A stretch of 64,000 bases of DNA from contig CAMPHJ010000003.1 in NCBI GenBank assembly GCA_946885845.1, forward strand, positions 124,001 through 188,000, written 5' to 3'. The stretch comes from an uncultured Sphingobium sp. GTDB taxonomy: Bacteria > Pseudomonadota > Alphaproteobacteria > Sphingomonadales > Sphingomonadaceae. The stretch's first letter is position 1. Each line of letters begins with the position of its first letter. The translations under genes and the position numbers were made by a program. A model generated the notes under the pieces. It did no database searches and had not been told where the DNA came from. It saw only the letters and a list, made by a program, of their open reading frames with translations. Shown in pieces: positions 51,982-60,830 of the stretch.

Positions 51982-52800
51982 ATGCGGTACAAGGGATTCA
52001 TGACTGCAGGACTGGCGTTGCTGGCTGGATGCGACGCTGGAGACAGTACGACTGGGAATTCCGCTGATACACCCTCGTCGATGCCTCAGGCGGACGCAGC
52101 CGCGGCCCCGGCGACCGAAAAGGTGGACGTTGATTGCGACAAGTTCAAACCGCAAACCGCTGATCGCGGCCAGCCAGCCGATGATATAGTAGGATTGCGA
52201 AATGGGATGACGCAGGATCAGGTTCGCGGAGTCCTGCTGTGCAAAAACGCAAGCTATGCGATCAACGTCAGCAAGAACAGCGCGTCGCTACCATCCGGCG
52301 CCCAGATGTCGCAAATCAACCTGAATGCCGACACGGGCCTGGACAAAGTGAATGTATGGCTGCTTGGCCCGCCCGGCGGGGAACGGGTGGTTCATATAGA
52401 CCGCACCACGGAATATTCTGTCGGCAAGGAACTGCCTATCGCCAATATAGCGCAGGAAGTGGCGGGCAAATATGGCATGTTCGACGATACCAATTCTGGC
52501 AACCAAAGTTCAGGCTGGATCGTCCGGGCGCGGGATGGGGCCCGCATGACGAATAGCAACTCCAGCTATTTCGAATGCCGAAGCCATAGCCTTCGCACCG
52601 ACAAGGTTCTTCCTTGCCTCCATGCCATCTCTTACCAAATCACGCCAAGCTCCCAGAATCCGGCTCTCGCATCCCGCTTCAACGTCGCCCTGACCAGCTT
52701 TGCCATGACCAATCAAATGGCTACCGCCACATCGGATTACCACGCCAAGGCAACGGAGCGGGCTGAACAACAGGCGGAAAAAGGCCAACTGGAACTCTGA
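51982..52800 (+). CDS. Unknown lipoprotein
   Basis: A 272-residue protein. The signal MRYKGFMTAGLALLAGC ends in a lipobox (LAGC). A Ser/Ala/Pro-rich linker to about residue 45 is followed by an exported domain with VDCDKFKPQTADRG, GLRNGMTQDQVRGVLLCKNA and YFECRSHSLRTDKVLPCLHA. Four or more cysteines may form disulfides. The GLRNGMT-x3-V pattern recalls SmpA/OmlA-type 'hinge' modules, but I cannot place it in a family. Base composition is slightly less GC-rich than neighbours. ATG 51982 has AAAGG seven bases upstream. Confidence 0.65.
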   Translation: MRYKGFMTAGLALLAGCDAGDSTTGNSADTPSSMPQADAAAAPATEKVDVDCDKFKPQTADRGQPADDIVGLRNGMTQDQVRGVLLCKNASYAINVSKNSASLPSGAQMSQINLNADTGLDKVNVWLLGPPGGERVVHIDRTTEYSVGKELPIANIAQEVAGKYGMFDDTNSGNQSSGWIVRARDGARMTNSNSSYFECRSHSLRTDKVLPCLHAISYQITPSSQNPALASRFNVALTSFAMTNQMATATSDYHAKATERAEQQAEKGQLEL

Positions 52801-52912
52801 TCGGCCAGACCAGGGCACCAGTCCCGCGCAGTTGGGCGGCCTCTGCGCTCAACTGCCACGCCCCGACAACCCCACTGGAGCCACCCAGCATAACCCGCTA
52901 TCCCCTGCGCCC

Positions 52913-55699
52913 ATGGCCCAGAATCATCTCTATCTCGTCGACGGCAGCGGCTATATCTTCCGCGCCTATCACCAGCTTCCGCCGCTCACCAACAAGCATG
53001 GCCAGCCCGTCGGCGCGGTCTATGGTTACACCACGATGCTCTGGAAGCTGGCCGAGGAACTGGGCAAGGCGGAAGGCCCCACCCATCTCGCGGTAGTGCT
53101 GGACAAGGGCAGCCACACCTTCCGCAACGACATGTACGACCAGTATAAGGCGAACCGCCCGCCCGCGCCGGAGGATCTGGTCCCGCAATTCCCGATGATC
53201 CGCGACGCCACACGCGCCTTCTCTCTCCCCTGCATCGAGGAAGCGGGCTTCGAAGCTGACGACATCATCGCCAGCTATACGAAAGCCGCCGTCGCGGCTG
53301 GCTGGCACGTCACCATCGTCAGCTCCGACAAGGACCTGATGCAGCTCATTCAACCCGGCGTCGACATGTACGACACGATGAAGAATGAGCGGCGCGGCGC
53401 CGACTATGTGATGACCAAGTTCGGCGTGCAGCCCGAACAGCTCGGCGATGTCCTCGCGCTGATGGGTGACAGCGTCGACAATGTCCCCGGCATCCCCGGC
53501 ATCGGGCCAAAGACCGCCGCCAAGCTGATCAGCGAATATGGCAGCCTGGAAGCGGCATTGGACGCCGCGCCGTCGATGAAGAAATCGAAGATGCAGGAAA
53601 ACCTCATCGCCCATGCCGACATGGCGCGCCTGTCGCGCCGCCTGGTGGCTCTGCACGAAACGATGGACCTGCCAGAGCCGCTGGAAGACCTGACGCTCAA
53701 GGGCATACCGCCCGAACCGCTGCAGAATTTCCTCGAACATCACGGCTTCAAGTCGCTGCTGACCCGTCTGGGCGCGCCTGCCGCTGCGGTTGCCATCGCA
53801 ACCGCCGCCGCCGCCGTTTCCCAGGCAACGCCGCCCGCCGCGCCCGTGCTCGAACAAGAACCGCCGATCGACCGCAGTCTCTATGAAACCGTCGTGACAG
53901 AGGAAGCGCTGGACCGCTGGATCGCCGCCGCCCAGGCGGAGGGCGTCGTCGCCGTCGATACCGAAACCGACATGCTCGACTGCGTATCCTGCGCGCTGGT
54001 CGGGGTGAGCCTGGCCGTAGGGCCGAACGCTGCCTGCTACATTCCGGTCGGTCATGGCGGGAAGGACATGTTCGCGGAAAAGCCCGACCAGCTTCCGCTC
54101 GCCCTCGTCCTCGCGAAACTCAAGCCCCTGCTGGAGGACGACAGCGTCCTCAAGATCGGACAGAATCTCAAATATGACCTGACGGTTATGCGTCGTCACG
54201 GCATTGAAATCGCACCCTATGACGACACTATCGTCATGAGCTTCGACCTCGATGCAGGCCAGAGCCTGTCGGGTCACGGCATGGACGAAGCGGCCAAGAC
54301 CCATCTCAACCACATCTGCATCAGCTTCAAGGACGTCTGCGGCACCGGCAAGAATCAGATCAGCTTTGCCGAAGTCCCGCTCGACAAGGCGACCGAATAT
54401 GCCGCAGAGGACGCCGACGTCACGCTGCGCCTGTGGAAAATCTACAAGAACCGCATCGCCAATGAAGGCGCGACCCGCGTCTACGAACTGGTCGACCGCC
54501 CGCTCGTCTCCGTCATCGCTCGCATGGAGCATGAAGGCATCAAGGTCGATCGCGAAGCCCTCGCGCGCCTGTCTGCCGAGTTCACGGCGGAAATCGCCCG
54601 GCTTGAAGGGGAAATCCACGCGATCGCCGGACAGCCCTTCGCCATCGGATCAACCCAGCAACTGGGCGCGATCCTGTTCGAAAAAATGGGCTACAAGGGT
54701 GGCAAGAAAGGCAAGTCGGGCGCCTATTCCACCGACGTCACCATCCTGGAACAGCTCAAGGTCCAGGGCGCAGAGATTGCCGGAAAAATCCTCGACTGGC
54801 GTCAGCTTTCAAAGCTCAAATCCACCTATACCGACGCGCTCCAGGCCCAGATCAACCGGGACAGCAGCCGCGTCCACACCAGCTATTCCCTGTCGGGCGC
54901 GCAGACCGGCCGCCTGTCCTCAACCGACCCCAACCTTCAGAATATTCCCATCCGCACCGAACTTGGCCGTCAGATTCGCCACGCCTTCGTCGCGGAACCG
55001 GGCAATGTCATCCTCGCTGCGGACTATAGCCAGATCGAACTACGCCTCGCCGCGCACATGGCCGACGTCCCCGCCCTCAAACAGGCCTTCGCCAATGGCG
55101 AGGACATTCATGCCGCCACCGCCCAGCAACTGTTCGGCGAAGTCAATCGCGACACCCGCGGTCGCGCCAAGACGATCAACTTCGCGATCCTCTACGGCAT
55201 TTCCCGCTGGGGCCTCGCGGGTCGCCTCGAAATCACCGCCGACGAAGCGCAGGACATGATCAGCCGCTATTATGAACGCTTCCCCGGCATCAGCCTCTAC
55301 ATCACCGAAACGATCGAAAAGGCCCGTTCACAGGGCTATACCGAAACCCTGTTCGGGCGAAAAACCTGGTTCCCGCGTATCAAGGCTCCGATCCAGCACG
55401 AACGCCAGGGCGCCGAACGCGCCGCAATCAATGCCCCGATTCAGGGGACCAGCGCCGACATCATCAAACGCGCCATGGCTCGCATGGGACCGGCACTCGC
55501 CGCCGAAGGGCTGCACGATGTAAAAATGCTGCTCCAGGTCCACGACGAACTGGTCTTCGAACTGCCCGAACGGGACGTGGAACGCGCCAGCCCCATCATC
55601 CGCCATGTCATGGAAACCGCCGCCGAACCTATCGTGAAGCTCAGCGTGCCCTTGGGCGTGGAAATCGGCCACGGCCCAAGCTGGGGCGCGGCGCACTGA
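52913..55699 (+). CDS. polA: DNA polymerase I
   Basis: A 928-residue three-part enzyme. The 5'-3' exonuclease (1-290) has YLVDGSGYIFRAYHQLPPLT, SDKDLMQLIQPGVDMYDTMK and GIPGIGPKTAAKLI. The 3'-5' exonuclease (about 325-520) keeps its catalytic acids in AVDTETDMLDC, QNLKYDLTVM and EYAAEDADVTL, so proofreading should be active. The polymerase (about 545-928) has ADYSQIELRLAAHM, GRAKTINFAILYGISRWGL and LLQVHDELVFELPE. It processes Okazaki fragments and repairs DNA. Confidence 0.98.
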   Translation: MAQNHLYLVDGSGYIFRAYHQLPPLTNKHGQPVGAVYGYTTMLWKLAEELGKAEGPTHLAVVLDKGSHTFRNDMYDQYKANRPPAPEDLVPQFPMIRDATRAFSLPCIEEAGFEADDIIASYTKAAVAAGWHVTIVSSDKDLMQLIQPGVDMYDTMKNERRGADYVMTKFGVQPEQLGDVLALMGDSVDNVPGIPGIGPKTAAKLISEYGSLEAALDAAPSMKKSKMQENLIAHADMARLSRRLVALHETMDLPEPLEDLTLKGIPPEPLQNFLEHHGFKSLLTRLGAPAAAVAIATAAAAVSQATPPAAPVLEQEPPIDRSLYETVVTEEALDRWIAAAQAEGVVAVDTETDMLDCVSCALVGVSLAVGPNAACYIPVGHGGKDMFAEKPDQLPLALVLAKLKPLLEDDSVLKIGQNLKYDLTVMRRHGIEIAPYDDTIVMSFDLDAGQSLSGHGMDEAAKTHLNHICISFKDVCGTGKNQISFAEVPLDKATEYAAEDADVTLRLWKIYKNRIANEGATRVYELVDRPLVSVIARMEHEGIKVDREALARLSAEFTAEIARLEGEIHAIAGQPFAIGSTQQLGAILFEKMGYKGGKKGKSGAYSTDVTILEQLKVQGAEIAGKILDWRQLSKLKSTYTDALQAQINRDSSRVHTSYSLSGAQTGRLSSTDPNLQNIPIRTELGRQIRHAFVAEPGNVILAADYSQIELRLAAHMADVPALKQAFANGEDIHAATAQQLFGEVNRDTRGRAKTINFAILYGISRWGLAGRLEITADEAQDMISRYYERFPGISLYITETIEKARSQGYTETLFGRKTWFPRIKAPIQHERQGAERAAINAPIQGTSADIIKRAMARMGPALAAEGLHDVKMLLQVHDELVFELPERDVERASPIIRHVMETAAEPIVKLSVPLGVEIGHGPSWGAAH

Positions 55700-55716
55700 C
55701 GACTGGATTGAACTAC

Positions 55717-55782
55717 GTGCTCCTGCGCAGGCAGGAGCCCAGCTCCACCATCTCAGCTGGGCTCCTGCCTGCGCAGGGGCAC
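55717..55782. repeat. Dispersed palindromic repeat, family B, copy 5
   Basis: GTGCTCCTGCGCAGGCAGGA plus GCCCAGCTC and its inverted partner GCTGGGCTCCTGCCTGCGCA plus GGGGCAC surround a spacer of less than ten bases. It lies in the convergent gap between polA and manC. Confidence 0.85.
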
Positions 55783-55824
55783 ATATGGCCGGGACCCGAA
55801 CAGGCACCCGCAGCACCAAAAGCC

Positions 55825-57282
55825 TCACTTCCGCGCGTAACGATCCTCATAGCGGACGATGTCATCCTCCCCCACATAGGACCCGGTCTGCACTTCGATG
55901 AAGACCATCGGAATGCGCCCCGGATTTTCCATCCGGTGCATCGCGCCCACCGGCACATAGACGGACTGGTTTTCCGACAACAGCTGGACTTCGTCGCCGA
56001 CAGTCACCTTCGCCGTCCCTTCGACCACGATCCAATGTTCCGACCGATGGAAATGGCTCTGCAGGCTCAATGACGCGCCCGGCAGCACGGTGATGCGCTT
56101 CACTTGGAACCGCGGTCCTACCACCAGGCTTTCATACCAGCCCCATGGCCGATGATCCTTGGGAAAAGCCTCCGCCTGCGGAGCGCCCTTGCGCTGCAAT
56201 GCCTCCACGACCAGCTTTACGTCCTGCGTCCGCGACTTGTCCGCGATCAGCACCGCATCGTTCATCGCCACCGCAACGATATTGTCCAGGCCAAGACCGA
56301 CAATCTCCAGCCCGTCGCTTTCCGACCGCAGCAGAGTGTCGCGGCAATCCAGCGCAGTCGCAGCGCCGGACAGGGCCACGCCATTTTCGTCCGGTCGCGA
56401 ATGGCTCCATACCGCGTCCCAGCCGCCCAGATCCGACCATTCCGCATCGAACGGGACCACTGACAGATTATCCGCCCGCTCCATGATCGCATAGTCGATG
56501 GCAACGCTTTCCGCCGCGCCCCATGGTTCCGCCGCCAGCCGCAGGAAGCCCAGGTCGCTTTCGGCCTGCTCGACCGCCGCCCGCACCGCCGACAATATGG
56601 CGGGGGCATGTTTTTCGAACGCTGCAATCAGGTCCTTGGCGGCAAAGAGGAAGATGCCCGCATTCCACAGATAATTGCCCGTCGCCAGCATCTCCTCCGC
56701 GCGCGCGGCGCTGGGCTTTTCGACAAAGCTGGAAAGCCTGATCGGCTCACCCGAACCGTCCGGGCGGCGTTCCGCCTCCAGATAGCCATAGCCGGTTTCC
56801 GGTCGCGTCGGGCTGATGCCGAAGGTGACAAGGTCGCCAGCCTCTGCCGCGACCAAACCCTTTTCGACAGCCTGATGGAAAGCAGCCACGTCCGGCACGA
56901 CATGATCGGACGGCGCGACCAGCATGATGGCGTCGGGCTGGCTGGCAACCAGATGCAGCGCCGCCGCCAATATGGCGGGCGCGGTGTTGCGCCCTTCCGG
57001 TTCAATCAGGATCGCCTGCGGATCAATATTCTCCTTCGCCAGCTGCTCCGCGATGATGAAGCGGAACAGCGAATTGGCGAGGATCAGCGGTCGGGCAAAG
57101 GAAAATTGCTCGCCCCCGCCGGACAGGCGCCGTGCCACCGATTGGAACAGGGTGGTTTCGCCCAAAAGGGGGACGAACTGTTTGGGATAGGATTTGCGCG
57201 ACAGGGGCCAAAGCCGGGTTCCCGACCCGCCCGCCAGGATGACGGGCGTAACCTCGGCATAGGATGCGTTGCGTGTCGACAT
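55825..57282 (-). CDS. manC: Mannose-1-phosphate guanylyltransferase / mannose-6-phosphate isomerase
   Basis: A 485-residue bifunctional enzyme. The pyrophosphorylase domain (1-340) has PVILAGGSGTRLWPLSRKSY, MLVAPSDHVV, FVEKPSAARAEEML and YAIMERADNLSVVPFDAEWS. The C-terminal cupin isomerase domain (about 365-480) has RPWGWYESLVVGPRFQVKRI, LQSHFHRSEHWIVVEGTAKV and VPVGAMHRMENPG. It makes GDP-mannose for surface polysaccharide. The phosphomannomutase-like gene at 39.6 kb would supply mannose 1-phosphate. Confidence 0.95.
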   Translation of the reverse strand: MSTRNASYAEVTPVILAGGSGTRLWPLSRKSYPKQFVPLLGETTLFQSVARRLSGGGEQFSFARPLILANSLFRFIIAEQLAKENIDPQAILIEPEGRNTAPAILAAALHLVASQPDAIMLVAPSDHVVPDVAAFHQAVEKGLVAAEAGDLVTFGISPTRPETGYGYLEAERRPDGSGEPIRLSSFVEKPSAARAEEMLATGNYLWNAGIFLFAAKDLIAAFEKHAPAILSAVRAAVEQAESDLGFLRLAAEPWGAAESVAIDYAIMERADNLSVVPFDAEWSDLGGWDAVWSHSRPDENGVALSGAATALDCRDTLLRSESDGLEIVGLGLDNIVAVAMNDAVLIADKSRTQDVKLVVEALQRKGAPQAEAFPKDHRPWGWYESLVVGPRFQVKRITVLPGASLSLQSHFHRSEHWIVVEGTAKVTVGDEVQLLSENQSVYVPVGAMHRMENPGRIPMVFIEVQTGSYVGEDDIVRYEDRYARK

Positions 57283-57382
57283 GAAACCCTGATCGCTAAA
57301 TGAAACCTGGCGAGAAGCTCTATAGGATCAGTCGCGGGAGGCAAGGGCCAGCGGCTCCCCGCCCGCTTTCCTCGGCCCCATG

Positions 57383-57409
57383 AAAAAAGGACGGCACGAT
57401 GGCCGTCCC
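57383..57409 (-). terminator. Rho-independent terminator after the zinc-ribbon gene
   Basis: On the minus strand GGACGGC and GCCGTCC pair around a 6-base loop, followed by six T, four bases after the stop. It ends the Bax-inhibitor/zinc-ribbon transcript. Confidence 0.8.
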
Positions 57410-57412
57410 TGC

Positions 57413-57709
57413 TTAGTCGAACAGCTCTTCCAGAAAGCTCTTCTTGCGTTTCTTCTGATAGTAGCGGCCATCATCGCGATAGTCGCGATCCGGGCGGTAA
57501 TGGGGCTGTTGCTGTTGCTGGGGCGGTGGCGGCGTGGCTGCAACCGAAGCGGATCGCTCGATAATCTTGTCGAGTTCGCCCCGGTCCAGCCACACACCAC
57601 GACATTGCGGGCAAAAGTCGATCTCCACGCCCTGCCGGTCCGTCATGGAAAGTCCCACATGGCAGACCGGGCAGAGCATCGCCGACACGGCTTCAGACGT
57701 TCGCATCAT
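57413..57709 (-). CDS. TFIIB-type zinc-ribbon protein
   Basis: A 98-residue protein. The N-terminal zinc ribbon has LCPVCHVGLSMTDRQGVEID then FCPQCRGVWLDRGELDKIIE, giving two C-x2-C pairs. It is followed by a Pro/Gln stretch (TPPPPQQQQQPHYRP) and a charged, Tyr-rich tail ending KSFLEELFD. It belongs to the widespread zf-TFIIB/COG3809 group of unknown function. The start overlaps the upstream stop (TAATG), so it is translationally coupled to the Bax-inhibitor-type gene. Confidence 0.85.
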   Translation of the reverse strand: MMRTSEAVSAMLCPVCHVGLSMTDRQGVEIDFCPQCRGVWLDRGELDKIIERSASVAATPPPPQQQQQPHYRPDRDYRDDGRYYQKKRKKSFLEELFD

Positions 57710-58419
57710 TATTCCCGTGCGCCCGTCAGGTGCAGCAGCATCTGGAACAGGTTGACGAAGTTCAGGTACAGCGACAGCGCGCCCATGACCTGCATCTTCT
57801 GCGCCATCTCATGACCGGCATAGACGAAATATTCCGACTTGATGCGCTGCGTATCCCAGGCGGTCAGGCCGGTAAAGATCACGACGCCCAAAATCGAAAC
57901 GACCATCTGCAAAGCCGACGATCCGATGAAGATATTGACGACCATCGCCACCAATATGCCGATCAGGCCCATCATCAGGAACGAACCCATCTTGGTAAGG
58001 TCGCGGCCGGTCGTATAGCCCCACAGCGCCATCGCCAGGAACATCACCGCGGCCGAGAAGAAGGCCTGCGCGATGCTGCCCCCGGTAAACACCAGGAAGA
58101 TGCTGGCCAGCGACACGCCCATCACGGCGGAAAAGGCCCAGAAAGCCATGCGTGCGCCCGCCGTCGTCATCTTTTCGATGCGAAAGCTGAAGAAAAACAC
58201 GAAGGCCAAAGGCGCAAAGATCGCAACCCATTTCAGCGGCGTGCCGAAAATCGCGGCGGCCAGCACCGGCGTATTGCCGATGAAGGCGGCGACCAGCCCG
58301 GTGATAACCAGGCCAATGCCCATGTTGCGAAATACGCCCAGCATATGACTGCGCAGCCCGGCGTCATATTGCGCCGCCTGCGCCGTCCCGTAATTGGGTG
58401 TACGAACGGGATTGTTCAC
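57709..58419 (-). CDS. Bax inhibitor-1 / YccA-family membrane protein
   Basis: A 236-residue protein with seven predicted membrane helices. Family marks are AGLRSHMLGVFRNMGIGLVI, FFSFRIEKMTTAGARMAFWA and ASIFLVFTGGSIAQAFFSAA, with VFTGLTAWDTQ-type wording near VVIFTGLTAWDTQRIKSEYF. It is similar to TMBIM/YbhL/YccA proteins, which modulate FtsH or act as leak channels. The start is GTG 58419, with GGAG 11 bases upstream; the open frame to 58797 has no homology. Confidence 0.9.
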   Translation of the reverse strand: MNNPVRTPNYGTAQAAQYDAGLRSHMLGVFRNMGIGLVITGLVAAFIGNTPVLAAAIFGTPLKWVAIFAPLAFVFFFSFRIEKMTTAGARMAFWAFSAVMGVSLASIFLVFTGGSIAQAFFSAAVMFLAMALWGYTTGRDLTKMGSFLMMGLIGILVAMVVNIFIGSSALQMVVSILGVVIFTGLTAWDTQRIKSEYFVYAGHEMAQKMQVMGALSLYLNFVNLFQMLLHLTGARE

Positions 58420-58723
58420 GGCGTTAAAACTCCATCCTTCAAAGTCATCATGTGGATCGAGTGGCCCGGCACGGTCTTCGCAAGGCTGGAGGGGGTTCAG
58501 CCCCACGAACCTGCACCGAGCGCACTCGATGCGGTCCGACATCGCGGCTGGATCAAAATCCATCCGCCAGAGGGGCCCGGCCCGCTCTAGCAATATCGGT
58601 ACAGAACCACGCTCGCGCAAGGGACCGAGCCCATAGCAACAATTTGTTACACATGAGCGCGCCAGATAAAGCGACATCGTCACCGGTTGACGACCGCCGT
58701 GAACCGCCCCATGGCTGCGCCTC
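58420..58723. other. Divergent gap before cysS
   Basis: 304 bases separate the Bax-inhibitor-type gene (minus) and cysS (plus). Promoters for both are expected but none stands out. It holds no dispersed repeat of families A-D and no credible small gene. Confidence 0.5.
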
Positions 58724-60241
58724 ATGAGCGACCAGTTCACCCCCGACGAACAGCATGTGAGCGCGCCCCTGCGCCTCTTCAACAGCCTGACGCGCACGGT
58801 CGATCCGTTCGCCCCGATCGACCCGAACCATGCCCGCGTCTACAGCTGCGGCCCGACCGTCTACAACTATGCCCATCTGGGCAATCTGCGCGCCTATGTA
58901 TTCACCGACACGCTGCGCCGCACCTTGTTGTGGAAGGGAATGGACGTAACCCACATCATCAACATCACTGACGTGGGCCATCTGACCAGCGACGCCGACG
59001 CTGGGGATGACAAGATGGAAGCCGCCGCCCGTGCCCAGGCGAAGAGCATCTGGGACATAGCGGCCCATTACACGCACGCGTTCAAGCAGAATATCGCCGA
59101 CCTCAACATCCTGCCGCCCAGCGAGTGGACGGTCGCCACCGATTACGTCCCGCAAATGATCGAATTTGCGGAAAAGATCGCGCCCGATCATTGCTACGAA
59201 CTGGAAAGCGGCCTTTATTTCGACAGCAGTACGGTGCCTGATTACGGTGCGTTGGCGGGCGGACGGGATGACGCCGCCCATGCCCGCATCGACCCGGTCG
59301 CGGGCAAGCGCAACCCGTCCGACTTCGCCATCTGGCGCAAATCCCCGCCCGGCGAACAGCGGCAGATGGAATGGGATTCCCCCTGGGGCAAAGGCGCACC
59401 GGGCTGGCACCTTGAATGTTCGGTGATGAGCCAGGCGCGGCTGGGCCATCCGTTCGACATCCACACCGGCGGCATCGACCATCGCGAAATCCATCATCCC
59501 AACGAAATTGCGCAGAATCAGGCCTATTGCGGCTGCACCGATGCGCAGCCCGGTTTCACCGGTGCACGCTGGTGGATGCACAATAACTTCCTCGTGGACC
59601 GCCAGGGCAAGATGAGCAAGTCGAAGGGCGGCTTCACCACCCTCTTCTCGCTCATTGACGCGGGCGTCCATCCCCTCGCCTATCGCCTGCTGTGCCTGGG
59701 CGCGCATTATCGCAGCGAACTGGAATTCAGCGCGGACAGCGTCGGCGCGGCGCTCACGCGGCTCAAGCGTCTGATCATGGCGGTGGAAGGGCTGAAAAGC
59801 CGGGCAGAGGGCGTAACCTGGCAGTCGCCGCGGCTCGATTATCTGCGCGCAAACCTGCATCCAAAGCTCGCGCCGCTGCTGGAACAGTTTGACGCGGCGA
59901 TCAGCGACGACCTGATGACCCCGCGCGCCCTGCCCCTGCTGGAAGAAGCGATTGCGCTCAAGAAGGTGCCCGTCGATGAAAAGCTATGCCTGATCGCGGC
60001 CTTCGACCAGGCGCTGGGGCTGAACCTGCTCACCGTGACGCGTGCGGACCTGCGCCTCACGCCAAAAGACGCGCAGATGACGCCTGACGCAGTGGAGGCG
60101 GAACTGGACCGGCGGCAGGCTGCCCGCGCCGACCGGGATTTCGCCTTGTCGGATGAGATCAGGGACGCCCTGGTCGAACGCGGGATCGATGTCATGGATG
60201 GTGATCCCCTACGCTGGGAATGGCGACCGAACCTGGGGTAA
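58724..60241 (+). CDS. cysS: Cysteinyl-tRNA synthetase
   Basis: A 505-residue class I synthetase. The HIGH-type motif is in GPTVYNYAHLGNLRAYVFTD, with zinc cysteines in VYSCGPTVYN and WHLECSVM; DIHTGGIDHREIHHPNEIAQ; and the KMSKS loop RQGKMSKSKGGFTTLFSLID. The C-terminal helical anticodon-binding part has AARADRDFALSDEIRDAL. It charges tRNA-Cys and is essential. Normal family length. Confidence 0.98.
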   Translation: MSDQFTPDEQHVSAPLRLFNSLTRTVDPFAPIDPNHARVYSCGPTVYNYAHLGNLRAYVFTDTLRRTLLWKGMDVTHIINITDVGHLTSDADAGDDKMEAAARAQAKSIWDIAAHYTHAFKQNIADLNILPPSEWTVATDYVPQMIEFAEKIAPDHCYELESGLYFDSSTVPDYGALAGGRDDAAHARIDPVAGKRNPSDFAIWRKSPPGEQRQMEWDSPWGKGAPGWHLECSVMSQARLGHPFDIHTGGIDHREIHHPNEIAQNQAYCGCTDAQPGFTGARWWMHNNFLVDRQGKMSKSKGGFTTLFSLIDAGVHPLAYRLLCLGAHYRSELEFSADSVGAALTRLKRLIMAVEGLKSRAEGVTWQSPRLDYLRANLHPKLAPLLEQFDAAISDDLMTPRALPLLEEAIALKKVPVDEKLCLIAAFDQALGLNLLTVTRADLRLTPKDAQMTPDAVEAELDRRQAARADRDFALSDEIRDALVERGIDVMDGDPLRWEWRPNLG

Positions 60242-60348
60242 AACCCTTGTTTACCATTATGTTACGGATGCGTCACAATGCGCCAGGCCGTGCTGTGCGC
60301 GCGCTCGCCGGGCTGGACATGATGGACTGCCGGGCGCACCATCCGCTC

Positions 60349-60705
60349 ATGAAATCACCCCTCCTGGCGGCGTCGCTTTTGCTCGGCAGCATCCTGACGC
60401 CCCGACCCGTGGCCGCCCAGGCTTTCATGTTTGAAACCGGCGCGACCTTGCTGGAAAAATGCCGCAACAAGGCTCCCGAATATGCGCTCGCCTGCACCGC
60501 CTACATCGTCGGCGCGGTGGACGGGATCAAAAAGGACGTGTTCATCGGCCGGGCGCAGCCCAATTGCTGGCCTGACAAGATGCTGGCCAACGATGTCCGG
60601 CGCGTCGTGGTCGCTTATCTGGAACGCTACCCCGACCAGCGCAAGGCGCCCGCTTCCGTCTTGGTCAGCGTCGCACTGAACGGTCACTATCCCTGTCAGA
60701 AATGA
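60349..60705 (+). CDS. Rap1a/Tai-family-like exported protein
   Basis: A 118-residue protein with a signal peptide (KSPLLAASLLLGSI to about PVAAQA, residue 24) and a small helical domain with four cysteines: ATLLEKCRN, ALACTAYIVGAVDGIKKDVF, QPNCWPDKML and GHYPCQK. This layout matches Rap1a/Tai4-type proteins, first described as periplasmic immunity proteins against type VI amidase toxins. No toxin or secretion gene is near, so an immunity role is unproven. The longer open frame to 60220 contains no homology. Confidence 0.78.
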   Translation: MKSPLLAASLLLGSILTPRPVAAQAFMFETGATLLEKCRNKAPEYALACTAYIVGAVDGIKKDVFIGRAQPNCWPDKMLANDVRRVVVAYLERYPDQRKAPASVLVSVALNGHYPCQK

Positions 60706-60776
60706 CAGGCCTGATCGTCCATCGCGGCCCATCTTGCCCACCGCACCGTCGCCATATGGTATAAACTTGCGTTAGC

Positions 60777-60812
60777 CCCTTCATCGGCGTAGGGGCGGCC
60801 CCTATTTTTATA
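60777..60812 (+). promoter_or_regulatory. Attenuator-like overlapping hairpins in the DAHP synthase leader
   Basis: Two hairpins share sequence. GCCCC (60777-60781) can pair with GGGGC near 60793-60797; alternatively AGGGG pairs with CCCCT immediately after it, and that second hairpin is followed by ATTTTTATATCTTTT. The competing structures precede the ribosome-binding site GGGAG by about ten bases. This geometry fits transcription attenuation or a simple terminator for the upstream gene. Confidence 0.45.
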
Positions 60813-60830
60813 TCTTTTGGGAGATTGGCC

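Noticed and set aside
52898..54619. 573-codon open frame on the strand opposite polA
   Set aside because: It lies antisense to a perfectly conserved polA; long antisense frames are expected at this GC content, and its protein has no motif I recognise.
60220..60348. N-terminal extension of the Rap1a-like protein
   Set aside because: It would hide the obvious signal peptide that begins at the ATG at 60349.
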